A DNA stretch of 64,000 nt from positions 62,001 to 126,000 of the forward strand of contig DATIXJ010000027.1 in assembly GCA_035518715.1 (NCBI GenBank), given 5' to 3'. The translations under genes were made by a program, and so were the position numbers. Of this stretch, positions 8,840 through 18,109 are shown piece by piece (within the stretch, counting starts at the first letter, position 1; each line of letters opens with the position of its first letter). The DNA comes from DATIXJ01 sp035518715. Its GTDB lineage: Bacteria > Bacteroidota > Ignavibacteria > UBA10030 > SZUA-254. Below the pieces are notes generated by a model, which did no database searches, was not told the origin of the DNA, and was given only the letters and a program-made list of their open reading frames with translations.

Positions 8840-9059
8840 AATTTGCCTTCCTCCGGAACGTTTGTCTGAAAATGTGTAAAATGTCCGACCGAATGTACCA
8901 ATAATTTCCCGTGAATACAAATCGGCAGACGGGGATTCCAGGAGAGATGCCGCTCATCCTGCCGGGGCTCTTCCGAAAATACAGATCCCGCTCCAACAGC
9001 GGCCACGTGGGATTGCGAAGCCAACCATCAGAACGGGATTCAAGAAAAACAGACCGATC

Positions 9060-9278
9060 CTACGGAGTTGAACGGGCAGGCGGGGGAGTTGACGGCTGCT
9101 GCGACCGCACGCGGATATTCATTACCTCATTGTAGAGGCGGAGCGAGCGTTCGCCGTTATAGAAGCGATCGCGCAGCGGGGCAACGATGTTCAGCTTGAG
9201 GTAGACGTCGACTGGATTCGTGTTGTCCATTAACGCCTTCAATTTTGCCTCGACTTTATTCCAATCCAAACCGCTCAT
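9060..9278 (-). CDS. hypothetical small protein
   Basis: 72 residues from ATG 9278 (MSGLDWNKVEAKLKALMDN...). The sequence is helical with a Pro/Ser-rich C terminus (QQPSTPPPARSTP). No family is recognised. Support is moderate: a minus-strand TATATTG -10 element at 9306-9311 lies about 28 nt upstream, and the reading frame has plausible protein composition. The Shine-Dalgarno is weak (AGAAG). Longer in-frame extension to 9419 runs across the promoter and is unlikely. Confidence 0.5.
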   Translation of the reverse strand: MSGLDWNKVEAKLKALMDNTNPVDVYLKLNIVAPLRDRFYNGERSLRLYNEVMNIRVRSQQPSTPPPARSTP

Positions 9279-9515
9279 AGCTTCTGTGTGAAATGAACTC
9301 CACCCAATATAATTGCTCGGGCGAAGATACGCACGATAATAATTTTTTTGGGTGTTCGCAGTCACACAAGGCACTGATGCGGCGATGCTCGGTTGATGAT
9401 TTGCCATCGCCCGCCGCAAAATCCTCTTCCCGGCTTCCCGAGTCTGTGATTCTGCGCAACGGAAGATTGAACGGGTATGATGTTTTGATGATTTTGGAGC
9501 GGATTGGGGAAATCA

Positions 9516-10421
9516 ATGAAGGAGATTCTTCAAAAATTGCTCCTGGAGGCACCGGTAGCAACGGATGGTGCCTGGAGAACGGAGCTTGAGAGCTCGGGTC
9601 TCGAAGCCGGCGAATGTCCGGATGCCTGGAACCTTTCCAGGCCGCAGAGCGTGGAGTCAGTTGCACGCTCATACGTTGAAGCGGGAAGCCGGATCATCCT
9701 TACCAACACCTTTCGATCGAACCGGCTTGCGCTCGATGCACATGCTCTTGTTGAAAAACTCGAACAGCTCAACCGCGCCGGAGTGGAATTATCACGCAAG
9801 GCGTCGGGGGGAAAGAGTTTCGTCTTTGCGACGATGGGCCCGGCATCGACACTCACGATGGGTGGAAACCTTCCGCCGGATGCCGTGCTGAAGGATGTCT
9901 TCCGCGAGCAGGCAATCATTCTCGCCAATGCCGGCGTGGATGGAATTGTGCTCGAATCGTTCCACAATCTTCACGAACTCCTGATTGCACTTCATGCCGC
10001 CAAATCTACGAACTTGCCGGTCGTCGCATCCGTTGTATTCGATTCAGGTGACCGGATGGACCGGATGGCATCCGGCCAGTCGCCCGAGCTTGTCGCTCTG
10101 ACTCTTGCGGAAGCGGGAGCCGACGTGATAGGTGCGAACTGCGGCATGGGCATCGAACAATATCTCCCGATCTGCAGGCGCCTGCATACTGCAACGTATC
10201 TTCCGATTTGGATGAAGCCGAATGCCGGCAAGCCGACGCTCATCCACGGCAAAATCGTTTATCCGACAACGGGGCGCAACTTTGCAATGTACGCTCAGGT
10301 CCTCGCCAACCTCGGGGCGGATTTCGTCGGCGGCTGCTGCGGTACGACTCCCGAGTACATTCATGAGATGGTCCGCACACTCAGGAAGAAATACCGCGAC
10401 CGCATGATCACGCAGTTCTGA
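9516..10421 (+). CDS. homocysteine S-methyltransferase family protein
   Basis: About 300 residues, the usual length of the Hcy-binding (pfam02574) barrel. The zinc-ligand cysteines are visible: one in GANCGMG and the vicinal pair in GGCCGTTP near the C terminus. The N-terminal DGAWRTELESSG aligns with the TDGA.GT.L pattern of betaine- or methylmethionine-dependent enzymes. These transfer a methyl group from betaine, S-methylmethionine or, in MetH, methyl-cobalamin to homocysteine. The methyl donor cannot be read from the sequence. ATG 9516 is preceded by GGGGA; a TTG at 9504 is less likely. It is not in an operon with other methionine genes. Confidence 0.87.
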   Translation: MKEILQKLLLEAPVATDGAWRTELESSGLEAGECPDAWNLSRPQSVESVARSYVEAGSRIILTNTFRSNRLALDAHALVEKLEQLNRAGVELSRKASGGKSFVFATMGPASTLTMGGNLPPDAVLKDVFREQAIILANAGVDGIVLESFHNLHELLIALHAAKSTNLPVVASVVFDSGDRMDRMASGQSPELVALTLAEAGADVIGANCGMGIEQYLPICRRLHTATYLPIWMKPNAGKPTLIHGKIVYPTTGRNFAMYAQVLANLGADFVGGCCGTTPEYIHEMVRTLRKKYRDRMITQF

Positions 10422-10460
10422 ATCCGCTCTCTGTAGCTGCCGTACTCTTCTCCGGCTTCG

Positions 10461-10489
10461 TTCATAAAGTTCAGCCTCTTTTGTATATT
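10461..10489 (+). promoter_or_regulatory. promoter of rlmD
   Basis: TTCATA (10461-10466), 17-nt spacer, TATATT (10484-10489) then G. The ATG is at 10495, only 5 nt after the -10 hexamer. Transcription would therefore start at or just inside the start codon, even though GGAGG lies between. Either the mRNA is leaderless or initiation shifts. Confidence 0.5.
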
Positions 10490-10494
10490 GGAGG

Positions 10495-11904
10495 ATGGAA
10501 CTCGCCAAAGGAAGTGATATCGAGCTCACCATTGAGAGCCTTTCCGGCGACGGCAAGACCGTAGCGCGCCGGGAGGGAATGGTATTTTTTGTCGAAGATG
10601 CCGTCCCCGGAGATGTGGTACGTGCCCGCATCTGGAAGCTCCAGAAAAATTATGCGGAGGCGCGGGCGATGGAGCTCCTCACACCTTCTCCGCTTCGAGA
10701 CGAACCGCGGTGCAGGCACTTCGGCGTCTGCGGGGGATGCGCCTGGCAGGATCTTTCGTATGAAGCGCAGCTGACATTCAAGGCGCGCCACGTTGACGAT
10801 GCGTTCCGGAGAATCGGGGGGTTCGAATCGCCGGAGGTACTGCCGGTCCTCGGCTGTGCCGATCCGTTTTTTTACCGGAATAAAATGGAATTCACCTTCT
10901 CGCGGTATCGGTGGCTTAGCACCGACGAGATGAAAATTGGTGAAGAACAAGCTCCGGAAGTCGCACTCGGCCTCCACGTTCCGAAACGGTACGACAAGGT
11001 CCTCAACATCCAGGAATGCTGGCTGCAGTCCGAACTTTCCGCACAAATCCTGAACACCGTACGTGAAGTCGCACGCGGCTGGAATCTTACGGTCTATTCA
11101 TCCGACGATCAGCAGGGATACCTGCGGCATCTGGTAATTCGCGAGGGGAAGCAGACGGGGGAGGTCATGGTCAATCTCGTCACCTCGCACGAATGGCCCG
11201 AGGGGATGAAGAACATGACCGATCTTCTGGTGAAGCATTTCCCCGCCATTACGACGATTGTCAATAATATCACCGGGCGCAGGTCGATGGTCGCTGTCGG
11301 GGAACGCGAGATTGTCTGTTACGGTCCGGGCACGATCACGGAAAAAATCGGGGAGTGCCTCTTTCGCATTTCTACGAACTCGTTCTTTCAGACAAACACA
11401 CTCCAGGCGGAACGCTTGTACGGGGTCGTCCGGTCGATGGCTGAGCTGACTCCTTCCGATGTTGTCTATGATCTCTACAGCGGTGCCGGCACGATTGCCA
11501 TTTATCTCGCGGCGGGAGTCGAACGGGTGATTGGTATCGAAATGGTGGAAAGCGCGATCCGGGACGCTGAGAGAAATGCCGAAATGAATCATGTGGCAAA
11601 CTGTTATTTTCTGCAGGGAGATTTGAAAGACCGCCTCACGAAGAACTGCGACTGGCTCCGTGAGCATCCGAAGCCGTCGGTGATTGTTGTTGATCCTCCG
11701 CGAAGCGGCATGCATGCGAAAGTCATTGAGCAGATTGTCAGGCTCGGTCCGAGCCGGATCATCTATGTCAGCTGTAACCCTTCGACGCAGGCGCGGGATG
11801 CGAAACTTCTTGCCGGCCAGGGATTCCGGCTTGGGCGCATTCAGCCGGTGGACATGTTCCCCCACACCGATCACATTGAAGCGGTAGCGTTGTTTACGCG
11901 GTGA
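10495..11904 (+). CDS. rlmD: 23S rRNA (uracil-5)-methyltransferase RlmD/RumA family
   Basis: 469 residues. An N-terminal TRAM domain (about 1-60) is followed by an iron-sulfur cluster motif (C73, C79, C82 in CRHFGVCGGC, with a fourth Cys in QECWLQ). Next come a central RNA-binding region and the SAM-dependent methyltransferase domain (VVYDLYSGAGTIAIYLA). The catalytic nucleophile is C427 in YVSCNPSTQARD, and FPHTDHIEAV closes the family signature. RlmD methylates U1939 and the related RlmCD also methylates U747 of 23S rRNA. Sequence alone does not separate these, so the symbol follows the four-Cys RumA pattern. It is convergent with menG. Confidence 0.88.
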   Translation: MELAKGSDIELTIESLSGDGKTVARREGMVFFVEDAVPGDVVRARIWKLQKNYAEARAMELLTPSPLRDEPRCRHFGVCGGCAWQDLSYEAQLTFKARHVDDAFRRIGGFESPEVLPVLGCADPFFYRNKMEFTFSRYRWLSTDEMKIGEEQAPEVALGLHVPKRYDKVLNIQECWLQSELSAQILNTVREVARGWNLTVYSSDDQQGYLRHLVIREGKQTGEVMVNLVTSHEWPEGMKNMTDLLVKHFPAITTIVNNITGRRSMVAVGEREIVCYGPGTITEKIGECLFRISTNSFFQTNTLQAERLYGVVRSMAELTPSDVVYDLYSGAGTIAIYLAAGVERVIGIEMVESAIRDAERNAEMNHVANCYFLQGDLKDRLTKNCDWLREHPKPSVIVVDPPRSGMHAKVIEQIVRLGPSRIIYVSCNPSTQARDAKLLAGQGFRLGRIQPVDMFPHTDHIEAVALFTR

Positions 11905-11907
11905 GTA

Positions 11908-12633
11908 TTATTTCTTCCTTCCGCGATAGATCGTGGCGGCTCCAAACGAGAGCGAACGGGAATCCGTCTCGCCAAACCCCGCTGTGCGGAGCAACTGCAG
12001 AAACTCAACGGGATCGGGAAATTGCGCAATGGATTCGGGAAGGTAGCGATAAGCGGAATGGTGCCGTGAAATGATCTTTCCGATGAGCGGGAGAAAGAGC
12101 TGCGCGTAAAGGCGGTAGAGTTGCAGTGCGAACGGGTTGGTTGGTGTGGAAAGCTCCAGAATGACGGCTATTCCCGTCGGTTTGAGAACACGATGCATTT
12201 CTTTCAGAGTGAGCAGCCGGTCGGCAAAATTCCGAATCCCAAAAGCGACCATGGTTCCGTCAAAGGAGGCGTCGCCAAAGGGGAGTTCGTGAGCATCACA
12301 CGATATGAGCCCAATCACCCCGCGTTTCCCGGTTTTTTTCAATTTATCATCGAAGACGTTCAGCATCGAGAGCGCAAAGTCTGAACCGATAACCTGCTCG
12401 GGTTGCAGGGAGAGAAGCTCGAGGGAGGAGTCGCCGCTGCCGGCGGCAATATCCAGAAAGACGCCCTGTTTCTTCTCCGCAAGGAGTGCAACGGCCTTCC
12501 TTCGCCAGCGAATGTCCATGCCGAAGCTCAGCAGGTGATTCAGTCGATCATAGGTTGGAGCGATGGAATCGAACATCGCGCGGATATTTGACGGCGCATC
12601 ACGCCGGATCGTTCTGTTCGGGGACATCGGCAT
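11908..12633 (-). CDS. menG: demethylmenaquinone methyltransferase
   Basis: 241 residues from ATG 12633, which has GGGGA six nt upstream; in-frame extension to 12696 lacks such a site. UbiE/MenG motifs are clear: MFDSIAPTYDRLNHLLSFGMDIRWRR at the N terminus, the SAM-binding FLDIAAGSGDSSLEL, and VAFGIRNFADRLLTLKEMHRVLKP. It C-methylates demethylmenaquinone, the last step of menaquinone synthesis, consistent with a respiring FCB-type bacterium. Ubiquinone genes are not seen, so menG is preferred over ubiE. The gene ends 4 nt from rlmD, tail to tail. Confidence 0.9.
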   Translation of the reverse strand: MPMSPNRTIRRDAPSNIRAMFDSIAPTYDRLNHLLSFGMDIRWRRKAVALLAEKKQGVFLDIAAGSGDSSLELLSLQPEQVIGSDFALSMLNVFDDKLKKTGKRGVIGLISCDAHELPFGDASFDGTMVAFGIRNFADRLLTLKEMHRVLKPTGIAVILELSTPTNPFALQLYRLYAQLFLPLIGKIISRHHSAYRYLPESIAQFPDPVEFLQLLRTAGFGETDSRSLSFGAATIYRGRKK

Positions 12634-12657
12634 GAATTTCCCCAAATCAGTATTGAA

Positions 12658-15183
12658 ATGCAAGTGCCGATTACTTGCTTTTTTGAATTCTTTCACTTAA
12701 GTTCAAAAAATTTCATTAGGGAAGAACCCCCTCTGAAAACTCTTTGGTACAGTGCAGCGCTTCTCCTCTGGTGCTCGGGAGTATTGCTGGGAGGAACATC
12801 GACCAAAAGTATTGTTGCCGCCCGCACAGATGTGCCTCCTCGCATCGACGGGAAGCTTACGGATGAGGTCTGGAACAAAGCGATCCCCGTTTCCGGATTC
12901 ACCCAGTTTGACCCCGACGAGGGAGCACTCCCAACCGAACAAACTTCCGTCCGGGTCCTCTATGATGACAATGCACTCTATATCGGCGTGATGTGTTATG
13001 ATTCCGATGCCCCGGATATTGTGGAACAGCTGACTCGGCGCGACCGCACCGTTCAGGCAGACCGCATCTCGGTGATGATCGACTCCTACCGGGACAACAG
13101 CACGGCATTCCTTTTCAGCGGTTCCGCCTCCGGTGTCCAGTCGGACGGCGTACTCTCTCAGGATGGGAGAGTCTATGACGTGCAGTGGGACGCGGTCTGG
13201 GATTTTGACGCCGCCATTCTTCCCGACGGCTGGTCGGCAGAATTTAAAATCCCATACAGCGCATTGCGATTTGCTCCGCAGGACAGCGAATATGTCTGGG
13301 GAATCAATTTTCGAAGGTTCATTGCCCGCAAGCAGGAAACGGATGAGTGGGTTATGGTGCCGCGGCGGGAAACCACCCAGGGGACGATTTCGAGCGTTTC
13401 AAAAATGGGGAATGTCTCCGGCATCGCCGACATCCATCCTCCGCTGCATATGGAAATTCTCCCGTACACCGTTTCAAAACTCACGTCGCTGTCACAATCC
13501 GAGCCATTCTCCACGCAGAACAATTTCAGCGGCTCTGCCGGCCTGGATATGAAGTACGGGTTTACCAACAACTTCACGCTTGATCTCGCCGTCAATCCGG
13601 ATTTCGGACAGGTTGAGGTTGACCAGGCGGTCCTCAATCTCACGCATTTCGAGACGTTCTATCCCGAGAAGCGCCCCTTCTTCCTTGAAGGAGCACAGCA
13701 GTTCGCATTCGGGACCATGTTCGACAATAAATCGCTTCAGCTTTTCTATTCCCGGAGGATCGGTGTGAAGCCGACAATTCCGCTCCCCGATTCGGGATAC
13801 GCCTATCTCGATCCGCCGCAGGTCACGACAATTCTCGGTGCCGCCAAGGTGACCGGAAGAACCGACAACGGGTTGACACTTGCGGCGCTTTCTGCACTTA
13901 CCAGCAGGGAAGATGCCCAGGAGCAGAATATTCAGGGAACTGCGCTTTCTCCGGTGGTTGTAGAGCCGAGGGCAAGCTATGATGTTGTCCGATTGAAACA
14001 GGAAATCGGTGACCAATCCACCATAGGAATGATGGCGACGGGAGCGTTTAAGGATGACAATTACCCCGCGCTGAACGGCGGAGTCGACTGGAACCTGCGC
14101 CTGGATGAGGGGAACTATCTTCTCGACGGATATCTTGCCGGCTCATCGGATCTTCCGGAAAACGGAATACAGAAACAGGTCGGGAGTGCGGGTCGGATCG
14201 GTTTCGCTAAACCGCAGGGTGAGCATGTTCTCTTCTTCTCGGCATACGACTACTCTTCACGGAACTTCTCCATTTCGAATCTCGGATTCTACAGTCAGCC
14301 GCTGGAGCATGGCGGATATACCGAAATCATCTACAAAGTCGACAGGGCATCTGATCCGGCCCTGCGGTATGGCGTCATTGCACAATCCAACTATCGGTGG
14401 AACTGGGACGGCATCAATACCGTCAAACAGTTGGAACTTGAGCCGCAATGGCAGTTCAGAAATTTTTGGACGCTTTCGATTGATTATCTCCACGACTTTC
14501 CCGCATACGACGATCAGAACAGGATCGTCTATGGAGTGTATCGGCGTCCTTCGGGAAACCAGCTTGTGACAACAGTGCAGACCGATGCACGCAATGCCGC
14601 TTTTGTGACACTCGTCGGAGGATATCTCAGCACGACGCGGGGCATGGGAACGGTCTACACGGATGTCGGCGTGACGCTCCGTCCAAGCACGTGGATGGAA
14701 TTTGATCCGGAACTGCTCTATTATAGGTCCCGTAACGAGGAAACGTGGGTCATTCCGTACCTCACGGAAAACGGACAGAATCTCTTCGGCAACCGTGACG
14801 TCGACGAGTACAGCATGTCGCTGCGCGGGACGATCACGTTTACGCGGCAATTCAGCTTCCAGTTCTTCACGCAGGTCTTCCTTGCGAAGGGACACTACGA
14901 GAATTTCAAGCAGCTTCTCGATCCCACAACACTTGCTCCCTACGACTATCAGGACTCACCAATCTACGCCAATCCTGATTTCAACGAGAAAGTTCTGAAT
15001 GCGAACCTTGTCCTGCGGTGGGAGTATCTTCCCGGGAGCACCATCTATCTTGTCTGGACGCAGGCGCGCGATGCAACGGATACTGTGTTCGGTACTTCTT
15101 TCGGTACCGATTTTGCGAATGCATTCAGGGTGCCGATGGATAACGTTTTCCTCGCCAAGATCTCCTACTGGTGGAGTCTCTGA
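12658..15183 (+). CDS. CBM9-like/DUF5916 outer-membrane protein
   Basis: Up to 841 residues. After the signal peptide comes a carbohydrate-binding-family-9-like domain (about 50-230; PPRIDGKLTDEVWNKA, YDDNALYIGVMCYDS, GWSAEFKIPYSALRF). A DUF5916 region follows (VNPDFGQVEVDQAVLNLT, YPEKRPFFLEGAQQF, FYSRRIG). A long beta-strand-rich C-terminal portion ends in KISYWWSL, as in outer-membrane barrels. Such proteins are common in Bacteroidota and Ignavibacteriota; their substrate is unknown. The start is uncertain. ATG 12658 and GTG 12664 give a long pre-signal extension, while CTG 12733 has AGGGAAG at good distance and would start directly at the signal peptide (LKTLWYSAALLLW). Confidence 0.87.
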   Translation: MQVPITCFFEFFHLSSKNFIREEPPLKTLWYSAALLLWCSGVLLGGTSTKSIVAARTDVPPRIDGKLTDEVWNKAIPVSGFTQFDPDEGALPTEQTSVRVLYDDNALYIGVMCYDSDAPDIVEQLTRRDRTVQADRISVMIDSYRDNSTAFLFSGSASGVQSDGVLSQDGRVYDVQWDAVWDFDAAILPDGWSAEFKIPYSALRFAPQDSEYVWGINFRRFIARKQETDEWVMVPRRETTQGTISSVSKMGNVSGIADIHPPLHMEILPYTVSKLTSLSQSEPFSTQNNFSGSAGLDMKYGFTNNFTLDLAVNPDFGQVEVDQAVLNLTHFETFYPEKRPFFLEGAQQFAFGTMFDNKSLQLFYSRRIGVKPTIPLPDSGYAYLDPPQVTTILGAAKVTGRTDNGLTLAALSALTSREDAQEQNIQGTALSPVVVEPRASYDVVRLKQEIGDQSTIGMMATGAFKDDNYPALNGGVDWNLRLDEGNYLLDGYLAGSSDLPENGIQKQVGSAGRIGFAKPQGEHVLFFSAYDYSSRNFSISNLGFYSQPLEHGGYTEIIYKVDRASDPALRYGVIAQSNYRWNWDGINTVKQLELEPQWQFRNFWTLSIDYLHDFPAYDDQNRIVYGVYRRPSGNQLVTTVQTDARNAAFVTLVGGYLSTTRGMGTVYTDVGVTLRPSTWMEFDPELLYYRSRNEETWVIPYLTENGQNLFGNRDVDEYSMSLRGTITFTRQFSFQFFTQVFLAKGHYENFKQLLDPTTLAPYDYQDSPIYANPDFNEKVLNANLVLRWEYLPGSTIYLVWTQARDATDTVFGTSFGTDFANAFRVPMDNVFLAKISYWWSL

Positions 15184-15283
15184 TCCCCGGATAGCTTTTG
15201 GCTTCCCGCCTGGTCGGGAACTCAAGAACCTCCCGTTTCCAAACTATTTCCCGCAATTTCCGTATCATTTTGTGCCATCCTGT

Positions 15284-15312
15284 CAACGAGACTGCTGAAA
15301 TTATTGTCCAAT
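15284..15312 (+). promoter_or_regulatory. candidate ECF-sigma promoter, operon 1
   Basis: CAAC (15284-15287), 18 nt, GTCCAAT (15306-15312), then 30 nt to the sigma-factor start. The same arrangement (CAAC-N18-GTCTAAT) precedes the second sigma operon at 18052-18080. AAC at -35 and a GTC/CGTC-like -10 are typical of ECF promoters, which suggests autoregulation. The assignment is inference from two matching copies. Confidence 0.5.
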
Positions 15313-15342
15313 GCATAGAAACCGGAAAAGGGGATCCCCTGC

Positions 15343-15894
15343 ATGACCGCTGCGGACGAGCAGCAATTAATCCTTCGCGTGAAGGAAGGAAGCCATGAGG
15401 CATTCCGTATTCTCGTAGAGCGGTACATGAAGCACGCGTACAACGTTGCCTACGGATTTGTGAGTGATCATGACGACGCTGAAGATATCGCACAGGAGTC
15501 GTTTGTACGGGCGTACCAGTCGATCGGCAGCTTCCGCGGAGAGGCCGGTTTCGGGACCTGGCTGTACCGAATCGTCACGAATCTCTCGCTGAACCGGGTG
15601 CGCCAGAAAAAGCAGATTGCCGCCCGAGAGGTGCATGACGCCGAAGAATCACTCCTGAAGCGGGGTGATGGATTGGAACTGCACGAAGTGAGCGAATTGA
15701 AAATGCATATTGAACGAACACTCCATGAACTGCCGACGCTCCAGCGTGCCGCGGTCATCCTGCGGCACATCAACGGCCTCTCGACGAAACAGGTGAGTTC
15801 GATCCTTCAGTGTTCTGAAGGAACGGTGAAGACGCATCTTTACCGCGGGTTGAAAAAAATGAAGATTAAAATGAAGTACTTGAAGGATGAATGA
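15343..15894 (+). CDS. ECF RNA polymerase sigma factor (first of two)
   Basis: 183 residues, the usual ECF length. Region sigma2 spans about 20-90 (FRILVERYMKHAYNVAYGFV, DAEDIAQESFVRAYQSIGSF, FGTWLYRIVTNLSLNRVR). Region sigma4 spans about 125-175 (LHELPTLQRAAVILRHINGLS and the helix-turn-helix CSEGTVKTHLYRGLKKMK). The stop codon overlaps the start of the anti-sigma gene (ATGA), indicating translational coupling. It should direct transcription of its own operon and of envelope genes once released from the downstream anti-sigma factor. Confidence 0.95.
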   Translation: MTAADEQQLILRVKEGSHEAFRILVERYMKHAYNVAYGFVSDHDDAEDIAQESFVRAYQSIGSFRGEAGFGTWLYRIVTNLSLNRVRQKKQIAAREVHDAEESLLKRGDGLELHEVSELKMHIERTLHELPTLQRAAVILRHINGLSTKQVSSILQCSEGTVKTHLYRGLKKMKIKMKYLKDE

Positions 15895-16706
15895 TGCGAA
15901 ACTCCCACAAGAAAATACATCTGTTGTTGTATGAGTATCTCTCCGGGGATGTCTCCCCGCAGCAGCAGGAGGAGATTGCGGGACATCTTGAAAAATGTGC
16001 GCTTTGCCGGACCGATCTTGAAGCAATCCGTGCAGCACTCGAGATGCTTCGTCCGCGGCTTCCGCTGCCGAGCGACGAACGTCCGGCGGCGTACTGGAAC
16101 GCCTTCGCCGATGCTGTCGAGAGAAAACTGCGCAATGCCCGGAAACGCCGGTCGGTCTGGTCTGAGGTCTGGGAAGAGCTCACCACCTTCGTGACCCGGC
16201 GCCCCATGGTTGTCTCGTCCCTTGCCGGCGTCGCCGCGTTGCTTCTCGTAACTGTCGTCCTGTGGCGGGACATTGTAACGGTCGGATCACCGGCTGGTGA
16301 GAAGACTGCGAACAACATTCCGGTACAGACTGCCGCATATGATTCGGCAAATGTCGATCGCCGGATGGGAGACTATCTCCGGAAATCGAAGATCCTCCTG
16401 ATTGGCATAACGAACATGAAGCTCGACGAAGACCAGACGGTTGATCTGAGCTCAGAACGGAACTATTCCCGCGGGCTTCTTCAGGAAGCCCGCTATCTCG
16501 AAGGCCAGCCGATCGATTACCGCTCCGCGCGACTCGTTTCCGATCTGAAGAAAATTCTCATTCAGCTTGCCAACGCAAAGGAAGAAGGCGACGCGCCCAA
16601 TGTCGAGCTCATCCGGAGCGGGATCCATCAGGAAAACCTTTTATTCAAAATCCGGATTGCGGAATCCCTCTACGATTCGTCGCAGTCCGAACAGAATTAC
16701 CGTTGA
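15891..16706 (+). CDS. membrane anti-sigma factor with zinc-finger (zf-HC2)
   Basis: 271 residues. The N terminus carries the ZAS zinc-binding motif H32-x3-C36-x2-C39 (HLEKCALC), which clamps ECF sigma factors in the cytoplasm. One transmembrane helix lies at about 105-125 (PMVVSSLAGVAALLLVTVVLW), followed by a periplasmic domain of about 140 residues. That domain is helical and rich in charged residues (YLRKSKILLIGITNMKLDE) and resembles no sensor I know. The start overlaps the sigma-factor stop by 4 nt. It is the expected regulator of the 15343 sigma factor and the transducer of an envelope signal. Confidence 0.9.
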   Translation: MMRNSHKKIHLLLYEYLSGDVSPQQQEEIAGHLEKCALCRTDLEAIRAALEMLRPRLPLPSDERPAAYWNAFADAVERKLRNARKRRSVWSEVWEELTTFVTRRPMVVSSLAGVAALLLVTVVLWRDIVTVGSPAGEKTANNIPVQTAAYDSANVDRRMGDYLRKSKILLIGITNMKLDEDQTVDLSSERNYSRGLLQEARYLEGQPIDYRSARLVSDLKKILIQLANAKEEGDAPNVELIRSGIHQENLLFKIRIAESLYDSSQSEQNYR

Positions 16707-16718
16707 ACGAGGAAGCAT

Positions 16719-17879
16719 ATGAAAACACTCTTGATCATTGCAAGCATGCTGGTTGCGGTTGCGCTCGCACCCGCGCGTCAGTCGAATGCCGGCGAATATT
16801 CACCGGCTCTGCCATCCGAACCGTTCGTTGTTCTCACGCTCGGTGACGCGGAACCTCCTGCCGAGCCGGGTGACGGAGACAGCAAAGACGATCCCGGGTA
16901 CAAGATGTACAAGGACGGGTACAATCTGGTGCTCGACGAACAGTGGAAAGATGCCAGAAAGAAATTCGCGGAGATGATCAAGCTCTATCCGAAGAGCAAT
17001 TATGTGGATGATGCCGAATATTGGTCTGCGTATGCGATGAAGCATATTTCGCGGAAGGATGCGATTGCAGAATACAAGAAGTTTATCAAGGAAAATCCGA
17101 CCAGCAACTATTATGATGATGCTCAGGCAGATCTCAGCGAGCTCGAGGCGTACTCGCTGAATGTTCTGAGTACGGCGCCGGGAGCGAGCGTAGAATCATC
17201 CGGAGCTCCCGAGGCCCGCGCGTTTTCATACAGTTACAGCGCACCGGAGGTGGAGCGGACCACGAGAGACCTCGAACACAAAATACGCATCATGAGCATG
17301 CCGCATATGCCCTCCATGGGTCCGATGACGCTCTATACTCTCCACGGACGTTTGTCGGATAAAGATGAATCGGTCGATCCGGAAACACAGTTGAAGATCG
17401 AGGCGCTCTATGCTCTTGGTAATGGGAATCAGGACGACAAGGCCTTTCAACGGCTCAAGGAAGTGGCGGTTGACTGGAGCCAGAATGTCCGATTGCGAGA
17501 GGCGGCAATCGACGCGCTTTCGAATTTCAAGGATCACGACCTTCTTCCGATTTACCTCGAGATTGCGAAACATGACACCGTGCAGGCGATGCAGGATCTC
17601 TCGCTCGAATATCTCAGCACTGACACCAAAGACAAGAACAAATCCGTCGGTGCGCTGATTGATCTCTTCAATACGATTCCTTCCGACCGTCACGATCAGC
17701 GGCGGACGATCTTCTATTTCATTGCCGATGTGGGAAATGACCGGGCTGTCGATTTTCTCGCCGGCGTTGCACGCGGCGGCTCGGAATATGACCTCCGTCG
17801 CGAGGCAATCTACTATCTTGGCAATATCGGAAGTGACAAAGCCAGGGCGGCGCTCTATCAGGTCCTCGAGGGAAAATAA
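16719..17879 (+). CDS. exported TPR and HEAT-repeat protein
   Basis: 386 residues with a signal peptide (MKTLLIIASMLVAVALAPARQSNAG). Residues about 65-145 form tetratricopeptide repeats of the YbgF/BamD type (YKMYKDGYNLVLDEQWKDA, LYPKSNYVDDAEYWSAY, ENPTSNYYDDAQADLSEL). The C-terminal half (about 225-386) holds HEAT-like repeats (LREAAIDALSNF, ALIDLFN, LRREAIYYLGNIG, KARAALYQVLEG). It lies 12 nt after the anti-sigma gene, so it is the third gene of the ECF operon and its likely periplasmic effector or sensor. The binding partner is unknown. Confidence 0.85.
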   Translation: MKTLLIIASMLVAVALAPARQSNAGEYSPALPSEPFVVLTLGDAEPPAEPGDGDSKDDPGYKMYKDGYNLVLDEQWKDARKKFAEMIKLYPKSNYVDDAEYWSAYAMKHISRKDAIAEYKKFIKENPTSNYYDDAQADLSELEAYSLNVLSTAPGASVESSGAPEARAFSYSYSAPEVERTTRDLEHKIRIMSMPHMPSMGPMTLYTLHGRLSDKDESVDPETQLKIEALYALGNGNQDDKAFQRLKEVAVDWSQNVRLREAAIDALSNFKDHDLLPIYLEIAKHDTVQAMQDLSLEYLSTDTKDKNKSVGALIDLFNTIPSDRHDQRRTIFYFIADVGNDRAVDFLAGVARGGSEYDLRREAIYYLGNIGSDKARAALYQVLEGK

Positions 17880-18051
17880 CAGCGCCCCCATTACCTGCAA
17901 TTCCGGTGGGAGGCATCTGACCTGTTGGCGACTTCCCGCCGTCCACGACAGCGATTCTTCCGACCGAAAAGCGACCGCGTTCCAGATGCTCAGATCATGA
18001 GATTATGGTGAAATTGCCGTACTTTCTCCCTACCTTTGATCGACCTGCCTG

Positions 18052-18080
18052 CAACTATCTGCCGCAGGTCATAGTCTAAT
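18052..18080 (+). promoter_or_regulatory. candidate ECF-sigma promoter, operon 2
   Basis: CAAC (18052-18055), 18 nt, GTCTAAT (18074-18080), then 29 nt to the ATG at 18110. It matches the site before the first sigma operon in both half-sites, spacing and distance to the gene. The intergenic region 17880-18109 holds no other recognisable feature. Confidence 0.5.
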
Positions 18081-18109
18081 CTTGTGAATCCTTTGGATCT
18101 CAATCGTCC

